Shown here: piece by piece, positions 1 through 10,893 of the stretch | How the letters are laid out: each line of letters opens with the position of its first letter | Numbering within the stretch: the first letter of the stretch is position 1 | Assembly (NCBI GenBank): GCA_002803225.1 | Contig: NXFV01000542.1 | Span: 1-24,304, forward strand | Length of the DNA stretch: 24,304 nucleotides | From: Gamarada debralockiae | Taxonomy: Eukaryota; Ascomycota; Leotiomycetes; Helotiales; Hyphodiscaceae | Direction of reading: 5' to 3' | Notes under the pieces: model-generated | What the model was told of the DNA's origin: nothing | What the model saw: only the letters and a program-made list of their open reading frames with translations | Databases searched by the model: none | Made by a program: the position numbers and the translations under genes

Positions 1-1544
1 TACCCTAAACTTATTAAAACTAAGGATCTCTTACTATCTATCTTAATAAGTATTATGGCAGGGAAATGTGTCTGGAAAGTTGTTGTTGCCTTGCTTTTCA
101 GGTTTTTAGTGGGTCTTACAATTGTAAGAACCTCGCTTAGCTAGTTTCGTCACGTGTCAGCAGGGGATAAATAGCCTTTATAGCTAGAGTAGCACTTAGA
201 TAATATTATAATTATATATCTCGTTTTTTGTATATATTCTGTAGTATGTTCGAGTACTATGACCTTCGTTTTACGTCGTTAGTTTTCGTTTTGGTTTCAT
301 CCCTTACTGAGAGCACGTGCGACATACAGCGCAATCGGGAAGCGCTTATACTCGCATTTCGCCCCTCCACAGTATTTTATAGTAGGGGGTATAGAGATAT
401 ATTCCTCCTATAAAACTAGACCTTTTTGTCTAGTCTAAATACTAGTAGCCTTATATAGTCTTGTTTTTAGTCTTCTTAGTTAGTCTATTTATAGATATCT
501 CTAGAAAGACTAGATTATCTAATATACTATCTACCTAATCTATAATCTAATACTTTCTGCTTAGTAGTAGTCTAGTAATAAGAATATCCTTAATAGTATT
601 ATAATCCCTAAATATATTAGCTGAGATAATAATAGCGAGTAGAAACAAGAGACTATTAGTAAAAAGAAAAGATATAGGCTTTAATCTCTTATAAAGTAGA
701 TATTTTAGTCTATATATAAGTTATTAGTAATCTACTTAAGCTTTAGAATACATACTCTTGACTTACTTTTTTAGAGTATTTTATATTCTTTTAGTAAATT
801 CTCTTTTAAAACTTATTTTAATCTCTAGCTCTTTATCTTTCTATAAAACTATATAAATAAGATCTTATTAGAGATAATTAATACTAAAATATTATTCTAT
901 TTTATCTTAGACTTAATATCTTACTTTATACTTTATTTTATATATTTTTTATAACCTTATAAAAGTATAATAATATATCTTTAGTAAGGTACTTAAATTT
1001 ATATAGTATCTTTTATAGATATAATTATAATAGTTATACTACTAAAATAGCTCCTCTATATTAATATAGTTCTTGATAGTTAAGAATATAGGTATCTTTT
1101 CTTATATTAATAGGAGAATTATATATTTAAATATATCTTTAATATACTTTCTTCTTATTAGTAAATATATTAAGGTTAATATTTTAGTATAGACTAGCCT
1201 ATAAATATACTTATAGGAGCTACTAAGTTATAGACTTCTAGAGGAATAGTAAGGTTTATCTTCTGCTATTATATTAATATAAGTTTTCGTATCTTATTTT
1301 ATACTATTTTAATAGTTGCTCTTCCTATCTCTTTATCTAGTCTACTAGGGGTTAAGCGCCCGATAGCTTTAGTAATATACTTTATATCTTTTATATTACA
1401 TAAGTCTAATCCTAGATATTTCCTTTTATATCTAAGATATATTAGTACTTACTATTCTGGACTTGACTTTATGATATTAGTAACTTATACTTCCTAAAAA
1501 TCTTATATTATATTATACTATAGTTAACTGGTTTTTTTATTAAG

Positions 1545-1670
1545 TTTTCTATAAATAGGATTACTATTAATCCTAGACCTATCCTTGAAGAGCCTATCCC
1601 TTAGGGCTGCCTCTATCTGCTCGTCTAGATTTAGTCCTCTCTAATATCCTTTTGCCCGCTTAGTACTCAT
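1545..1670 (-). pseudogene. RIP-damaged start of a transposon-type reading frame
   Basis: On the minus strand an ATG at 1670-1668 opens a lysine/arginine-rich frame that begins MSTKRAKGY, hits TAG, and continues in the same frame with LNLDEQIEAALRD-like text until TAA and TAG codons about 35 residues later. Stops fall where CAG/CAA (Gln) would be natural, as expected after RIP. The basic start and short helical text suggest the N-terminus of a transposase or other mobile-element protein, but I do not recognise the family. Only the N-terminal part is legible; the rest of the block is too degraded. Confidence 0.4.
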
Positions 1671-1725
1671 AGCGTATAGCGCGGATATAGATATCTGGAG
1701 TAGAAACGAGAAAAGAAGGTCTTAC

Positions 1726-1965
1726 TTAAGGAATAAGAGGGATTAGAGAGAGAGGCGGGAAGAGGATATAAAGAAGATAAGAAGAGGATAAGAAGAGGAT
1801 AAGAAGAGAGTAAGAAGATAAGAGGGAGAATAGGTTAGAGGATAAATAAGAAGATAGGTAAGAAGATAGGTGAGAAGATAGGTAAGAAGATAGGTGAGAA
1901 GATAGGTAAGAAGATAAGTGAGAAGATAGGTGAGAAGATACAAGGGACAAGATATAAAGGCAAGA
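1726..1965. repeat. Polypurine tract with 12-bp tandem repeat
   Basis: About 240 bases in which the plus strand is almost only A and G with scattered T and hardly any C. From about 1845 to 1945 it settles into a 12-bp unit of the form AGAAGATAGGTA / AGAAGATAGGTG, the two versions tending to alternate (a 24-bp higher-order unit), about 8 copies. Upstream, looser AGAAGAGGATA units occur. The minus-strand frames read as Ser/Leu/Tyr repeats (SSYLSSHL, LTYL), which are by-products of the repeat and not a credible protein. Confidence 0.85.
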
Positions 1966-2050
1966 GAGAGACAGCTATTTATAGAGTACAAAGCCCCAGG
2001 CAAGCCGCAGAGAATGACGTCAAATACCCTAAAGTAAAGCGCAAGAAAAT

Positions 2051-2897
2051 ATCCCTATATATAGGTATTTTACATAAAGACGGGCAGACGGGGATAACTA
2101 TTTAGGAATAGGTTCTAGCTGGCACGGGTTGTAAAAGTACAGTAGAAACAGATTTAGGATCCCTGGTTAGGAAAGGGGCCTTTTCGGGCTCCTCGTTAAA
2201 AGTTAACGATGTCTAGTGAGATAGGTAAGTAGACCTGAGCAGACATAAGCCGAAGCTGAGCCGGGCCTGAGCTAGCCTGAGCAAAGGCGGCGCAAGATCA
2301 CGTGAACTTGATAGTTGGGAGGTGTCGAGATTCCGGTATTGAAACAACAGGAACTAGAAAGATGCTGTGACAACACGAAAGTGAGTTGTAGGTTGGGCAC
2401 TCATTTCCTTCACGACAACGACCTCATGCTCAACATCTGAATCTTCAGAATTGTCCAGAGATGTATAGAAGTTTAAAAGGTGCGTGGGTGCGCGAAGTCA
2501 AGAATGAAAAATTCATCGTCCGTGAAATGAAAAAAGTGAAAGGGCAGACTTTGCACAGCACTGAAACAGATGTTTGTAACATCTTCAGCTCAGCCTCAGT
2601 TCGCGGTGAGAAGTGCTGGATTGGAGAAGGTAGGGGTATTTGTACGTGCCTTGTGGTTCTGGGAGGTGCAGCATTGGGAGATGTGAATACTGTATTTGAA
2701 TTATAGATCACAGAACTGAATAACACCCGTCCACTTGGAATAGGTCATTGCAGAAAAACTTCTGAGAAAAAGTTTCATTCATTGATGACCATGATACCAA
2801 CAGCAAGCAGAGAGAAAGAGATATGAAACACATGCAACCCTTAGCAACACACCCAAACCCCCAATCCCAACCAATCAAACAAGTAGCTGCTCAACAT
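2051..2897. other. Intergenic, 3' flank of the glutamate dehydrogenase gene
   Basis: Ordinary composition returns here. A plus-strand open frame at 2461-2706 (81 codons) overlaps a minus-strand frame of similar length; neither resembles a known family, and both lie where the 3' UTR and downstream flank of the minus-strand dehydrogenase gene are expected. A CACGTG hexamer occurs near 2299. I see no supportable gene. Confidence 0.5.
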
Positions 2898-4733
<1,836 letters not shown>

Positions 4734-5240
4734 GATTGGGATTAATTGTCTGTATCTGGGTCAACGGATGGTTTGTTGTGGTATGAAGAAGAAAGGAAGC
4801 TTGGGAGATGACTCCTTTTTATGGCTGTGGTGGGGGAGCTCGGAGCTTATTGACTCGGTACAATTTTCTCAGCAGCAAGCACGCTTCACTGGTAGAAAAA
4901 GAAAGAGAAAAAAAAAAGGGAGTTGCTGATCCAGATGTGTCTTGCAGGAGCTTGCTATCAATCACCACTTACAATCGCTCGTTCTTTTGCTGGGCACACC
5001 TCACCTCGTCGCATATTTGCATTCCATCGTATGACGTGACTCCCAGGCCGTGATCGGGAGGTCATCTTCCCGATCGAGAACGTGGGGCAGATGTCTCCCG
5101 TCCCCTCTCGATCAGATCAGCTCTCGAACCGTTCATTTTCGTACGCTCACATGGGGAAAAGTTCCAAGGAACAGCATTCCAATGGTTGTCAAGCATCGTT
5201 CGCTGTGGCCGAGTGTGTAAAAATCGTTACCCTTATCGTC
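4734..5240 (-). promoter_or_regulatory. Upstream region of glutamate dehydrogenase
   Basis: On the minus strand, in the promoter direction, a TGATAG box lies at 4955-4960 (matches WGATAR, the binding site of GATA nitrogen regulators such as AreA/NIT2) and a GATAAG core at 5232-5237. A TGACGTGACTC stretch near 5034-5044 combines a CRE-like and a partial Gcn4/CPC1-like site. Such sites suit an ammonium-assimilation gene, but they are short and could be chance matches. Confidence 0.25.
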
Positions 5241-6130
5241 GCATCTTAATTGGACAATGTCAAAGCTCCAGCATGAAGCTCCCCTGTTCCGCCTGCAGGC
5301 GAACTACTAAAATTTTCGTTCCGCGGTCCTGGAAGAGCTTACAGGGATTTGATTCCCTTCATCGCTTTCAACCCCCGCGGAAGAAAAATGCACAGTAACG
5401 GGTGTTGCAGGGGACGGCACATATACTCCTGGATTCCGATTTGAAAATGTTTTCATGAATCCAGACGAGCTTGGCAGCTTGAAAATTAAATCGCTCAATG
5501 AGGGGCTGCAGCTCTTTTCAAGGGTGCAGAGAAGAAGCAATGTTTTGAGATGCATCACGCGAGGGGATCGATTTTTGAGGTGCCGATTTCGGATGAGGCA
5601 CAAATTTTCGAAGGGTGCTGTCAGCCTTGTCCTCTCACTCTTTCTCATTTCACTTCTCTTACATTTCTAATTTCGTATTAAGAAGCAAGTTGACCCACGT
5701 TCGGATGAAACGTTTCCAGTGACTCGAAATGCAGTGGAGACTCAGATTTCATCAAACATCGGACAAGGCTCGCTTCTGATGTAGAAGGAGTCGTCTGCCT
5801 CGTCCCCTTAAATCTCATTCTCTCGCTCAATGACCTCTTCAATCTAAGATGGAACTGACCGACTTTTGCTTGAAGATTCTTTGAGCTGGCTCCAGCGAAC
5901 AAAAACAATGTGGATATTTACATTTCATCTGAATTCGGATTTGAAGGGAGCTGAAGCAGCAAACATTTTTGAGGTTCAGCCTCGTCATTTGGTCTGGAAA
6001 CTGCATCTTACTCCCACTTACTCCAACTCGTGTAATTGTTACCCGAGTTGTGAATAAGGCTTGTGTGCCAAGAGCAGGATCAGGAGGCTAGGTTTTCCCC
6101 TGCACAGTGTAAAGTACCGTCCCTTTTCTT
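5241..6130. other. Intergenic, no recognisable gene
   Basis: Short open frames occur on both strands (for example 5455-5670 plus, 5678-5908 minus), overlapping each other, with no conserved motif, no clear splice pattern and no resemblance to a family I know. The right part probably includes the 3' UTR of the minus-strand reductase gene. No structured element seen. Confidence 0.5.
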
Positions 6131-7098
6131 TCAAGGAGCATCAGTAGGATCCCAATCCGTAACAAGCCCCTCATCGCACCTATCCAAAGCCCCCATATCC
6201 TCTTTAGCAATCTCAAACCCCTCAACATCAGCATTCGCCACAATCCTCTCCCGATTACTACTCTTCGGCAACGGCACATATCCATGCTGCAAGCTCCATC
6301 TCACCATCAGCTGCGCCGGACTACATCCATATTTCCCCGCCAATTTTGTGATGACGGGGTGCTTCATCCGCATCGCGCGTGCGAGAGGCGCGTAGGCTTC
6401 GACGACGATGTTGTGGGAGGCACAGAAGGAGGTTATGGAGGATTGGGTGTTGAAGGGGTGGACTTCGATTTGGTTGACGGCAGGGAGGATCTTGGGTGAC
6501 GAGTCGAGGAGTTCTTGCAACTGTTTTTTCGGTTATGTTAGCTATTATACCTTCCTCTTGGATTTAACGGGAATGTAGAGATTTGGGGGTTGGAAATAAG
6601 AAAGGGACTCACATGCCGCACCCCAAAGTTACTTACACCCCCGGCCCTAACCTCACCCTCAGCAACCGCATCCTCAACAGCCCGCCAGCACTCCTTCCTC
6701 TTCTGCGGACCTCCATACGGGCTATGTAGCAGATACAAATCAATATACCCCAACCCACTCTTTTTGATACTCTCCTTAATCTTCTTTCGCGTCACGTCGT
6801 AGGAAACATTATCCTTGAGCTTCGTCGTGAACCAGATATCCTCTCTAGCAACATGTTTCTCTTTCAAATACTTCAAAATAGAGGATCCAACTTCTTTCTC
6901 ATTCGCATACCACTCTGCAGAATCAAAACCTCGATACCCAGCTTCCAACGCGTGGGTTACCATGCTCTCAGTCTCGCGGCCGGATGTCATGTAGACGCCC
7001 AAATGGATGCGGGGCATCTGGATGCCATTGTTGAGTTTTATGGTGCTGGATAAAGAGTATTGCGATGTCATTTTGGAGGAGAATCTGCGGTTCAACAT
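6131..7098 (-). CDS. Aldo/keto reductase family oxidoreductase
   Basis: NAD(P)H-dependent reduction of a carbonyl substrate; the substrate cannot be told from sequence. Two exons, 6613-7098 and 6131-6520, with a 92-nt GT...AG intron in phase 0, give 291 residues. The AKR catalytic tetrad is visible: Asp59 and Tyr64 in GFDSAEWYANEKEVG, Lys93 in WFTTKL, His125 in DLYLLHSP. Later signature parts are GVSNFGVRH and NQIEVHPFNTQ in the barrel, and the coenzyme-binding LPKSSNRERI near the C-terminus. Length is somewhat short against the usual 300-330, mainly at the C-terminus. The first ATG (7098) gives a basic MLNRRFSSK leader; the second Met, residue 10 (MTSQYSL), is an equally plausible start. It diverges from the small plus-strand gene at 7365 across 266 bp, so the two may share a promoter region. 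Confidence 0.92.
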
Positions 7099-7364
7099 AA
7101 GAGATTAGGCGGATTGATGAGAATTAGTGTTGAAAGCGCGTCGAGGATGGGATGAAATGACTCAAAGGCGGCGAAAAGTGGCAGAATCTCAATGACGTCG
7201 AGAATGGTGGGGCAATATTCAGCTTCTTCCAACTTTCCATCACCACGAAACAGGAGTTTAAAAGCTTAATTCTCTTCCCCCTACTTCACCTACTCATTTG
7301 ACATGGCCTCTTTCCTCCTATCCCCACAACTTCTGGATTGTCATTAACAAACACGTCACCTAAA
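7099..7364. promoter_or_regulatory. Divergent promoter region with a short upstream ORF
   Basis: The 266 bp between the reductase (minus) and the small gene (plus) hold a TGACTCA box (AP-1/Gcn4 type) near 7158 and a TGACGTC box (CRE type) near 7192. Ahead of the plus-strand gene, an ATG at 7303 opens a 14-residue upstream ORF closed by TAA at 7345-7347, 17 bp before the main ATG at 7365. The sites are seen; any regulatory use is inference. Confidence 0.35.
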
Positions 7365-8200
7365 ATGCCGGACGCAGCACAAATCAATCGCTCCCTCTCT
7401 ACTATCAAGACGGAGCTGGAGTTTCTCCAAGCATCGAATGTGCTCTCTCCACCTCAGTTCCAGAGTATTATGGCTCAACTGCCCGTACGTTCCCCTTCCC
7501 CAATCCCATGTCACCGTTTCTCTGTCAACCATTTCTCCATCACTATTCAACAACGTCTAATGTACCCCGCAATGCCCTATGTGCTCCTTTCATTCCCCCA
7601 ATCAGACTTCCCTACTTCTGGACCTTCTAAACAGGAACTAGGTATTGATATACTGATATACTGATGTTCCGAAGGGGCAAAATGGCAACCCATCTCAATA
7701 CATAGATCCGCGCTTCACCAACCCGCAACAGGGGTTCAATCCAGGTCAGCTGGCTCAGCAGGCACAAGATCCGAATAATGCAGCCCATCCTCAGAATCCC
7801 AAAGTTGGTTCATCCCATTCCTTCTCTCTTCCCACCTTCATCCTTTTGCCTCATCTTCAATACCTTGGGGTTTTAGTTATGTGGAGTTTTGTAATTGTTG
7901 TTTTGGTGCCCAAGGGAAGGTCACGCCGGGTTCGAGGTAACAAAGGGCAATAAAGTACCCCCCTCCGAACTTCCAAATCTCCAAAACACTGCAGAAGCTC
8001 TTGTATTTGTATTCTTGGAATTTCAAGTTCGGTTTTTGGGATGTTTGAGGGTTTCCTGTGATTAGGGTCGGGCTGACGAGTGCAAACAGCACCACGAATG
8101 GGTGAAGAATATGGCGATGAAATTCGGGAACGCGGCTATGTTTGGAGCTGGTGCAACTTTTGGTGGGGATATGGTTAATGATGCATTAAAACGCTTCTGA
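7365..8200 (+). CDS. Small LSB1/PIN3-like protein lacking the SH3 domain
   Basis: Three exons, 7365-7484, 7675-7803 and 8090-8200, all phase 0, give 119 residues. The N-terminus (INRSLSTIKTELEFLQASNV, residues 7-26) resembles the start of the yeast Lsb1/Pin3 actin-patch SH3 proteins and their filamentous-fungal relatives. The C-terminus (FGNAAMFGAGATFGGDMVND) is the Gly/Ala-rich hydrophobic tail I associate with filamentous homologues. Between them lies only a Gln/Pro/Asn-rich stretch (residues 41-83) with no SH3 domain. The 286-nt second intron was read in all frames and shows no SH3-like text. Splice sites: intron 1 GTACGT...AAG with a CTGAT branch; intron 2 GTTGGT...CAG with CTGAC 14-15 bases before the acceptor. 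The donor of intron 2 is non-ideal, so the middle may be modelled imperfectly. Function unknown; membrane or protein-interaction role only guessed. Confidence 0.7.
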
Positions 8201-9075
8201 TTTGGGGTTATGCTTGTTTAAAGAAAGAATATCGAAATGCGTACACGGATTTGAAGAGCTGGGTCAGAATTGAGCTTTGATAAGTGGAATGAAATCAAGC
8301 ACATCCTTCTCGTCTCTTCGACCTTTATGAGAAAGGGAGTTACAGATGAGATTTTGATTGCTTCATCGGAGATTTTGAAGTCGAGTGAAACAAAATTCTT
8401 TATTCTCTATTTCATTTCTGTGATTCAGCAGGTTCACTTGTTAATTGAAGCCAACTCTCAGAAAACTCCGCTCCCATTCCACTTGTTGGTCACGTCATGA
8501 GCAAGAACTGCACTTTACAAGAGAACAGCTCATCCGTTTAGCTATAATACCAGTACTGAATTTGTTCTTTTCAACGGTATCCATAGTTTGTCACGTCCGT
8601 TCAATCGTTCAAGGTAGAGAAGATGGCAATAAGGCATCGAGGCTGGCTTAGCTGCCCAAATTTGAGTACTGACGGGCGAAAACGAATGGAATACGTGCTG
8701 AATTTGGAATAATTTGCATGATGATTGGAGAACAATGACAGCGATAATCAGCTCGGCAACAGGAATTGGACTGAGAGCGATAGTTATGAAATATCTGAGG
8801 TGATACAGATACCGGTTGCAGCAAAATCCCATTATGCTGGCTTCTCCCACTCGGAATATGGATGGGGATGACGAAGAATGCAGTTGAGTACGGGGCAATC
8901 GCTCCCAGTAAACGACTTTTGTTTTCCTTGGGGATTGCTTTGTGAAGAAAGGAGGGGCTATTTTGCGATGATATATAGAAGAGGAGATGAGGGTTGTATT
9001 ACTAGCAAGGCCGCTTGATCTTTATCAAGGGAGAACAAGTTTTTGAGATGGCCAGATTGTATTTCATATGAGGTA
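8201..9075. other. Intergenic, no recognisable gene
   Basis: Overlapping short frames on both strands (for example 8542-8898 minus, 118 codons) have no motif or family resemblance. AT-moderate, no tandem repeat. A MITE begins at its right edge. Confidence 0.5.
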
Positions 9076-9247
9076 CAGTAGAACCTCGCTATAAGAATAC
9101 GATCGGGACCCGAAAATCATAAGAATATAGTCGGGTATTCTTATATCAAGGTCTCACGACTTAGAAAATCAAGAAACGGGGCCCAAGAATCGATTCTTAT
9201 TAGTCAGGTATTCTTATGTAGAGGATTCTTATAGCGAGGTTCTACTG
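9076..9247. mobile_element. 172-bp pogo-like MITE with perfect 23-bp inverted repeats
   Basis: Both ends carry the same 23-bp terminal inverted repeat, starting CAGTAGAACCTCGCTATAAG, without mismatch. TA flanks on both sides (9074-9075 and 9248-9249) match the TA target duplication of Tc1/mariner/pogo elements, and the CAGTA-AACCTCG-TATAA pattern is like pogo/Tigger/Fot-type ends. Inside there are further direct and inverted copies of TATTCTTAT/ATAAGAATA, so much of it can fold into a long hairpin. There is no coding capacity, so it would depend on a transposase elsewhere. The perfect ends suggest recent insertion or selection for the ends. A diverged sister lies at 23367-23539. Confidence 0.93.
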
Positions 9248-9249
9248 TA

Positions 9250-9900
9250 TCGTTTTGATCTTGTCAAGTTAGAGAAAGCTCAAGAATTTGAAGGGTGGTT
9301 GTGAGGGCAAAGGAACAGAGCTGTGAACCATGCTAAGGCTCATCACAGGGTAAATATAAAGCAACCCAAGAAGGTGGAAGGTAACGTTACGCATGCTCTT
9401 GAATATCACGCAACTAGCCTGAGGAGTCATCACTCGAGGGCTCAATCTCCAAGTGACTGCAGTCGAAGGGTATGCTCCCTTGCTATGACCTCCTTTGGCA
9501 TTCTGTCGTCGAGGTATTTATTGGTGTTGTCATCCTTTTACCCTCCAACCATGCTTTCAAAAGGGGGTAGGGTGTAATTTTACACCGATTGAACCAGTTA
9601 TCAGAAAGCTCTATACTACCAGAGATTCGAGTAGGCTGGCTATGGCTACATGAAAGATCCTCGGAGCGGTCTTGCTGGATATCAGTAGCGACCAGTCGTT
9701 CACGTCTTTGCCTCATTTTCACCAGCCTGTTCTTCTTCCACACACTCCGTCAAACGTCGCTTTTTGCCTCTGGGTTTCCTACTCAACTCAGATTTTCCAG
9801 AGCCATCCTATTTACACTATTCTCATGATCCGGATCCATGCTCGGCTCCATCTCAACCCCCCTTGTGACCCTTATTCACCCTCTCCGCATATTTTAGGCA
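9250..9900. other. Non-coding stretch, nothing recognised
   Basis: Open frames of 76-99 codons overlap on both strands around 9483-9971, with no conserved motif. No repeat seen. Confidence 0.45.
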
Positions 9901-9901
9901 G

Positions 9902-10204
9902 TATCGACTTATCTTGCAACTTTTGTCGCAGTATTCGCACTGGCAGGGCTAGGGGCCATACTCTTCGATAATCTGCTAGTTTATCTGCGGCATAGTGTCG
10001 ACGTCGGTGACCATAGCAGAATCTAGGCCTTGCAGCGAAGAACCACGTTCCAAGTTCTCTGAAACACAAATTTCCCGGACGGAGCCAACTACGGCAATCC
10101 AAACGTGCTTGATATCATGAAGATGTATCAGCCAGGTCTCATGCGTTGTGTTGCACCATGTGCGGAATACAATGCGGGTTATCAGACCAACGCCGTATTC
10201 GGCA
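9902..10204 (+). pseudogene. Fragment of a membrane protein with Apple/PAN-like ectodomain
   Basis: Two pieces on the plus strand. First, 9902-10023 reads a hydrophobic segment (YLATFVAVFALAGLGAILF) like a single membrane span, then a stop. Second, after a TGA, 10064-10204 reads NTNFPDGANYGNP, then MRCVAPCAEYNAGYQ, then TAG. The C-x3-CAEYN pattern after an NFPDGA-NYGNP stretch resembles Apple/PAN-like cysteine domains of secreted or type II membrane proteins in filamentous fungi; the later cysteines are absent. The text stops where the royal-jelly-type pseudogene on the other strand begins, suggesting a rearrangement point near 10200. An intron might bridge the first stop, but the second piece still lacks its end. 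Family assignment is from memory of the pattern and is weak. Confidence 0.35.
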
Positions 10205-10893
10205 AGTAGATTGCTATGGAATTGTCTTCGATGACGCCACAGTAAATTTTGTTGTTCGTATCAGTTTCCAGGCCATCGCTGAGTCATTTCTGCCCCGGAT
10301 AAGTGACTGCACCGTTCGCGCGCAGCTCGGAAGTTGAGTTGTTGTCTCGTAGACTGGCTGTCGGGATTGAGTACAGCTCTCGGCCGCCATGTGGTGGGGA
10401 AGTAAGATTACAGCGTTGCGGTGTCGGTGGTCAGTGCGATGCCATCAGCTCCAAAATTGACGTTGCCGGGTAAAGCGCCATTGCTGTAATTGGTGTAGAT
10501 CGTCTCGCTCCAAATCGTCGGGACCAAAACTTGAGTTGCTGAGACGGAAAGGCGGTTCTGGAGATGTCGCCAGGCGCTCTTGGCACCTAGGTCAACAACG
10601 ACAATGGCATTACGACCTTCGGGTGGAGATATTTTCTCAGCACTGGGATATGGAGTCTCAGTGTTGTTTGAATGAAGCTCTGCGGCGGTGTAGTTGGTGT
10701 TCTTCTGATCTAGTGCAGGTGGATAATTGGCGAACATGCGATTTGTTTGAAGCCACAGCGATTCTGGTAGGCCCTCATCGTTGAATAGATGAATGATTTC
10801 AACTGGCGGACCAGCGACGCCAGGGTCGCTAATAATATTTTGCGCACTGTTCTGGCCCGACTGGAGACCAGGAGAAGTACATACATTAAACAA
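10195..10893 (-). pseudogene. Broken major royal jelly/yellow-family protein gene
   Basis: Minus-strand text matches the fungal MRJP/yellow-type secreted beta-propeller family in the right order: PPVEIIHLFNDE, ANYPPALD, NTETPYPSAE, then GRNAIVVVDLG-KSAWRHLQN, VNFGADGIALTTDTATL, RELYSIPTASLRDN, SDGLETDTNNKIYCGV. Lesions: the roughly 90-100 residues normally lying between PSAE and EGRN are missing; TAA ends the first frame at 10408-10410; a frameshift separates TATL from RELYS; a TGA interrupts PGQK/SDGLE; and the C-terminal propeller part is absent. No clear signal peptide is seen at the 5' end. Family function in fungi is not settled; members are secreted. Confidence 0.75.

Larger units (their letters stand above)
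1..2050. other. AT/TA-rich RIP-like block of decayed transposon DNA
   Basis: About 2 kb dominated by TA steps (runs of tata, ctta, tagt) with few C bases and no sustained open frame. This is the composition RIP leaves when CpA is turned into TpA in repeated DNA of Pezizomycotina. Composition changes to ordinary at about 2050-2200, ahead of the glutamate dehydrogenase gene. The first 350 bases are less degraded and hold a CACGTG-containing stretch and a TATA-like stretch, which might be part of an LTR, but I could not find a matching second copy. The block type is seen in the sequence; RIP as the cause is inference. Confidence 0.75.

Noticed and set aside
1726..2003. Minus-strand Ser/Leu/Tyr-repeat proteins (74 and 86 codons)
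   Set aside because: They are translations of the 12-bp polypurine repeat in two frames; low-complexity and unsupported.
2139..2155. TACAGTAGAAAC, resembling the start of the MITE inverted repeat
   Set aside because: The match stops after about ten bases and there is no partner end nearby.
2461..2706. 81-codon plus-strand frame downstream of the glutamate dehydrogenase
   Set aside because: No family resemblance, overlaps an equally long antisense frame and lies in the expected 3' flank.
8542..8898. 118-codon minus-strand frame
   Set aside because: No motif or splice partner; overlapped by plus-strand frames; nothing beyond length supports it.
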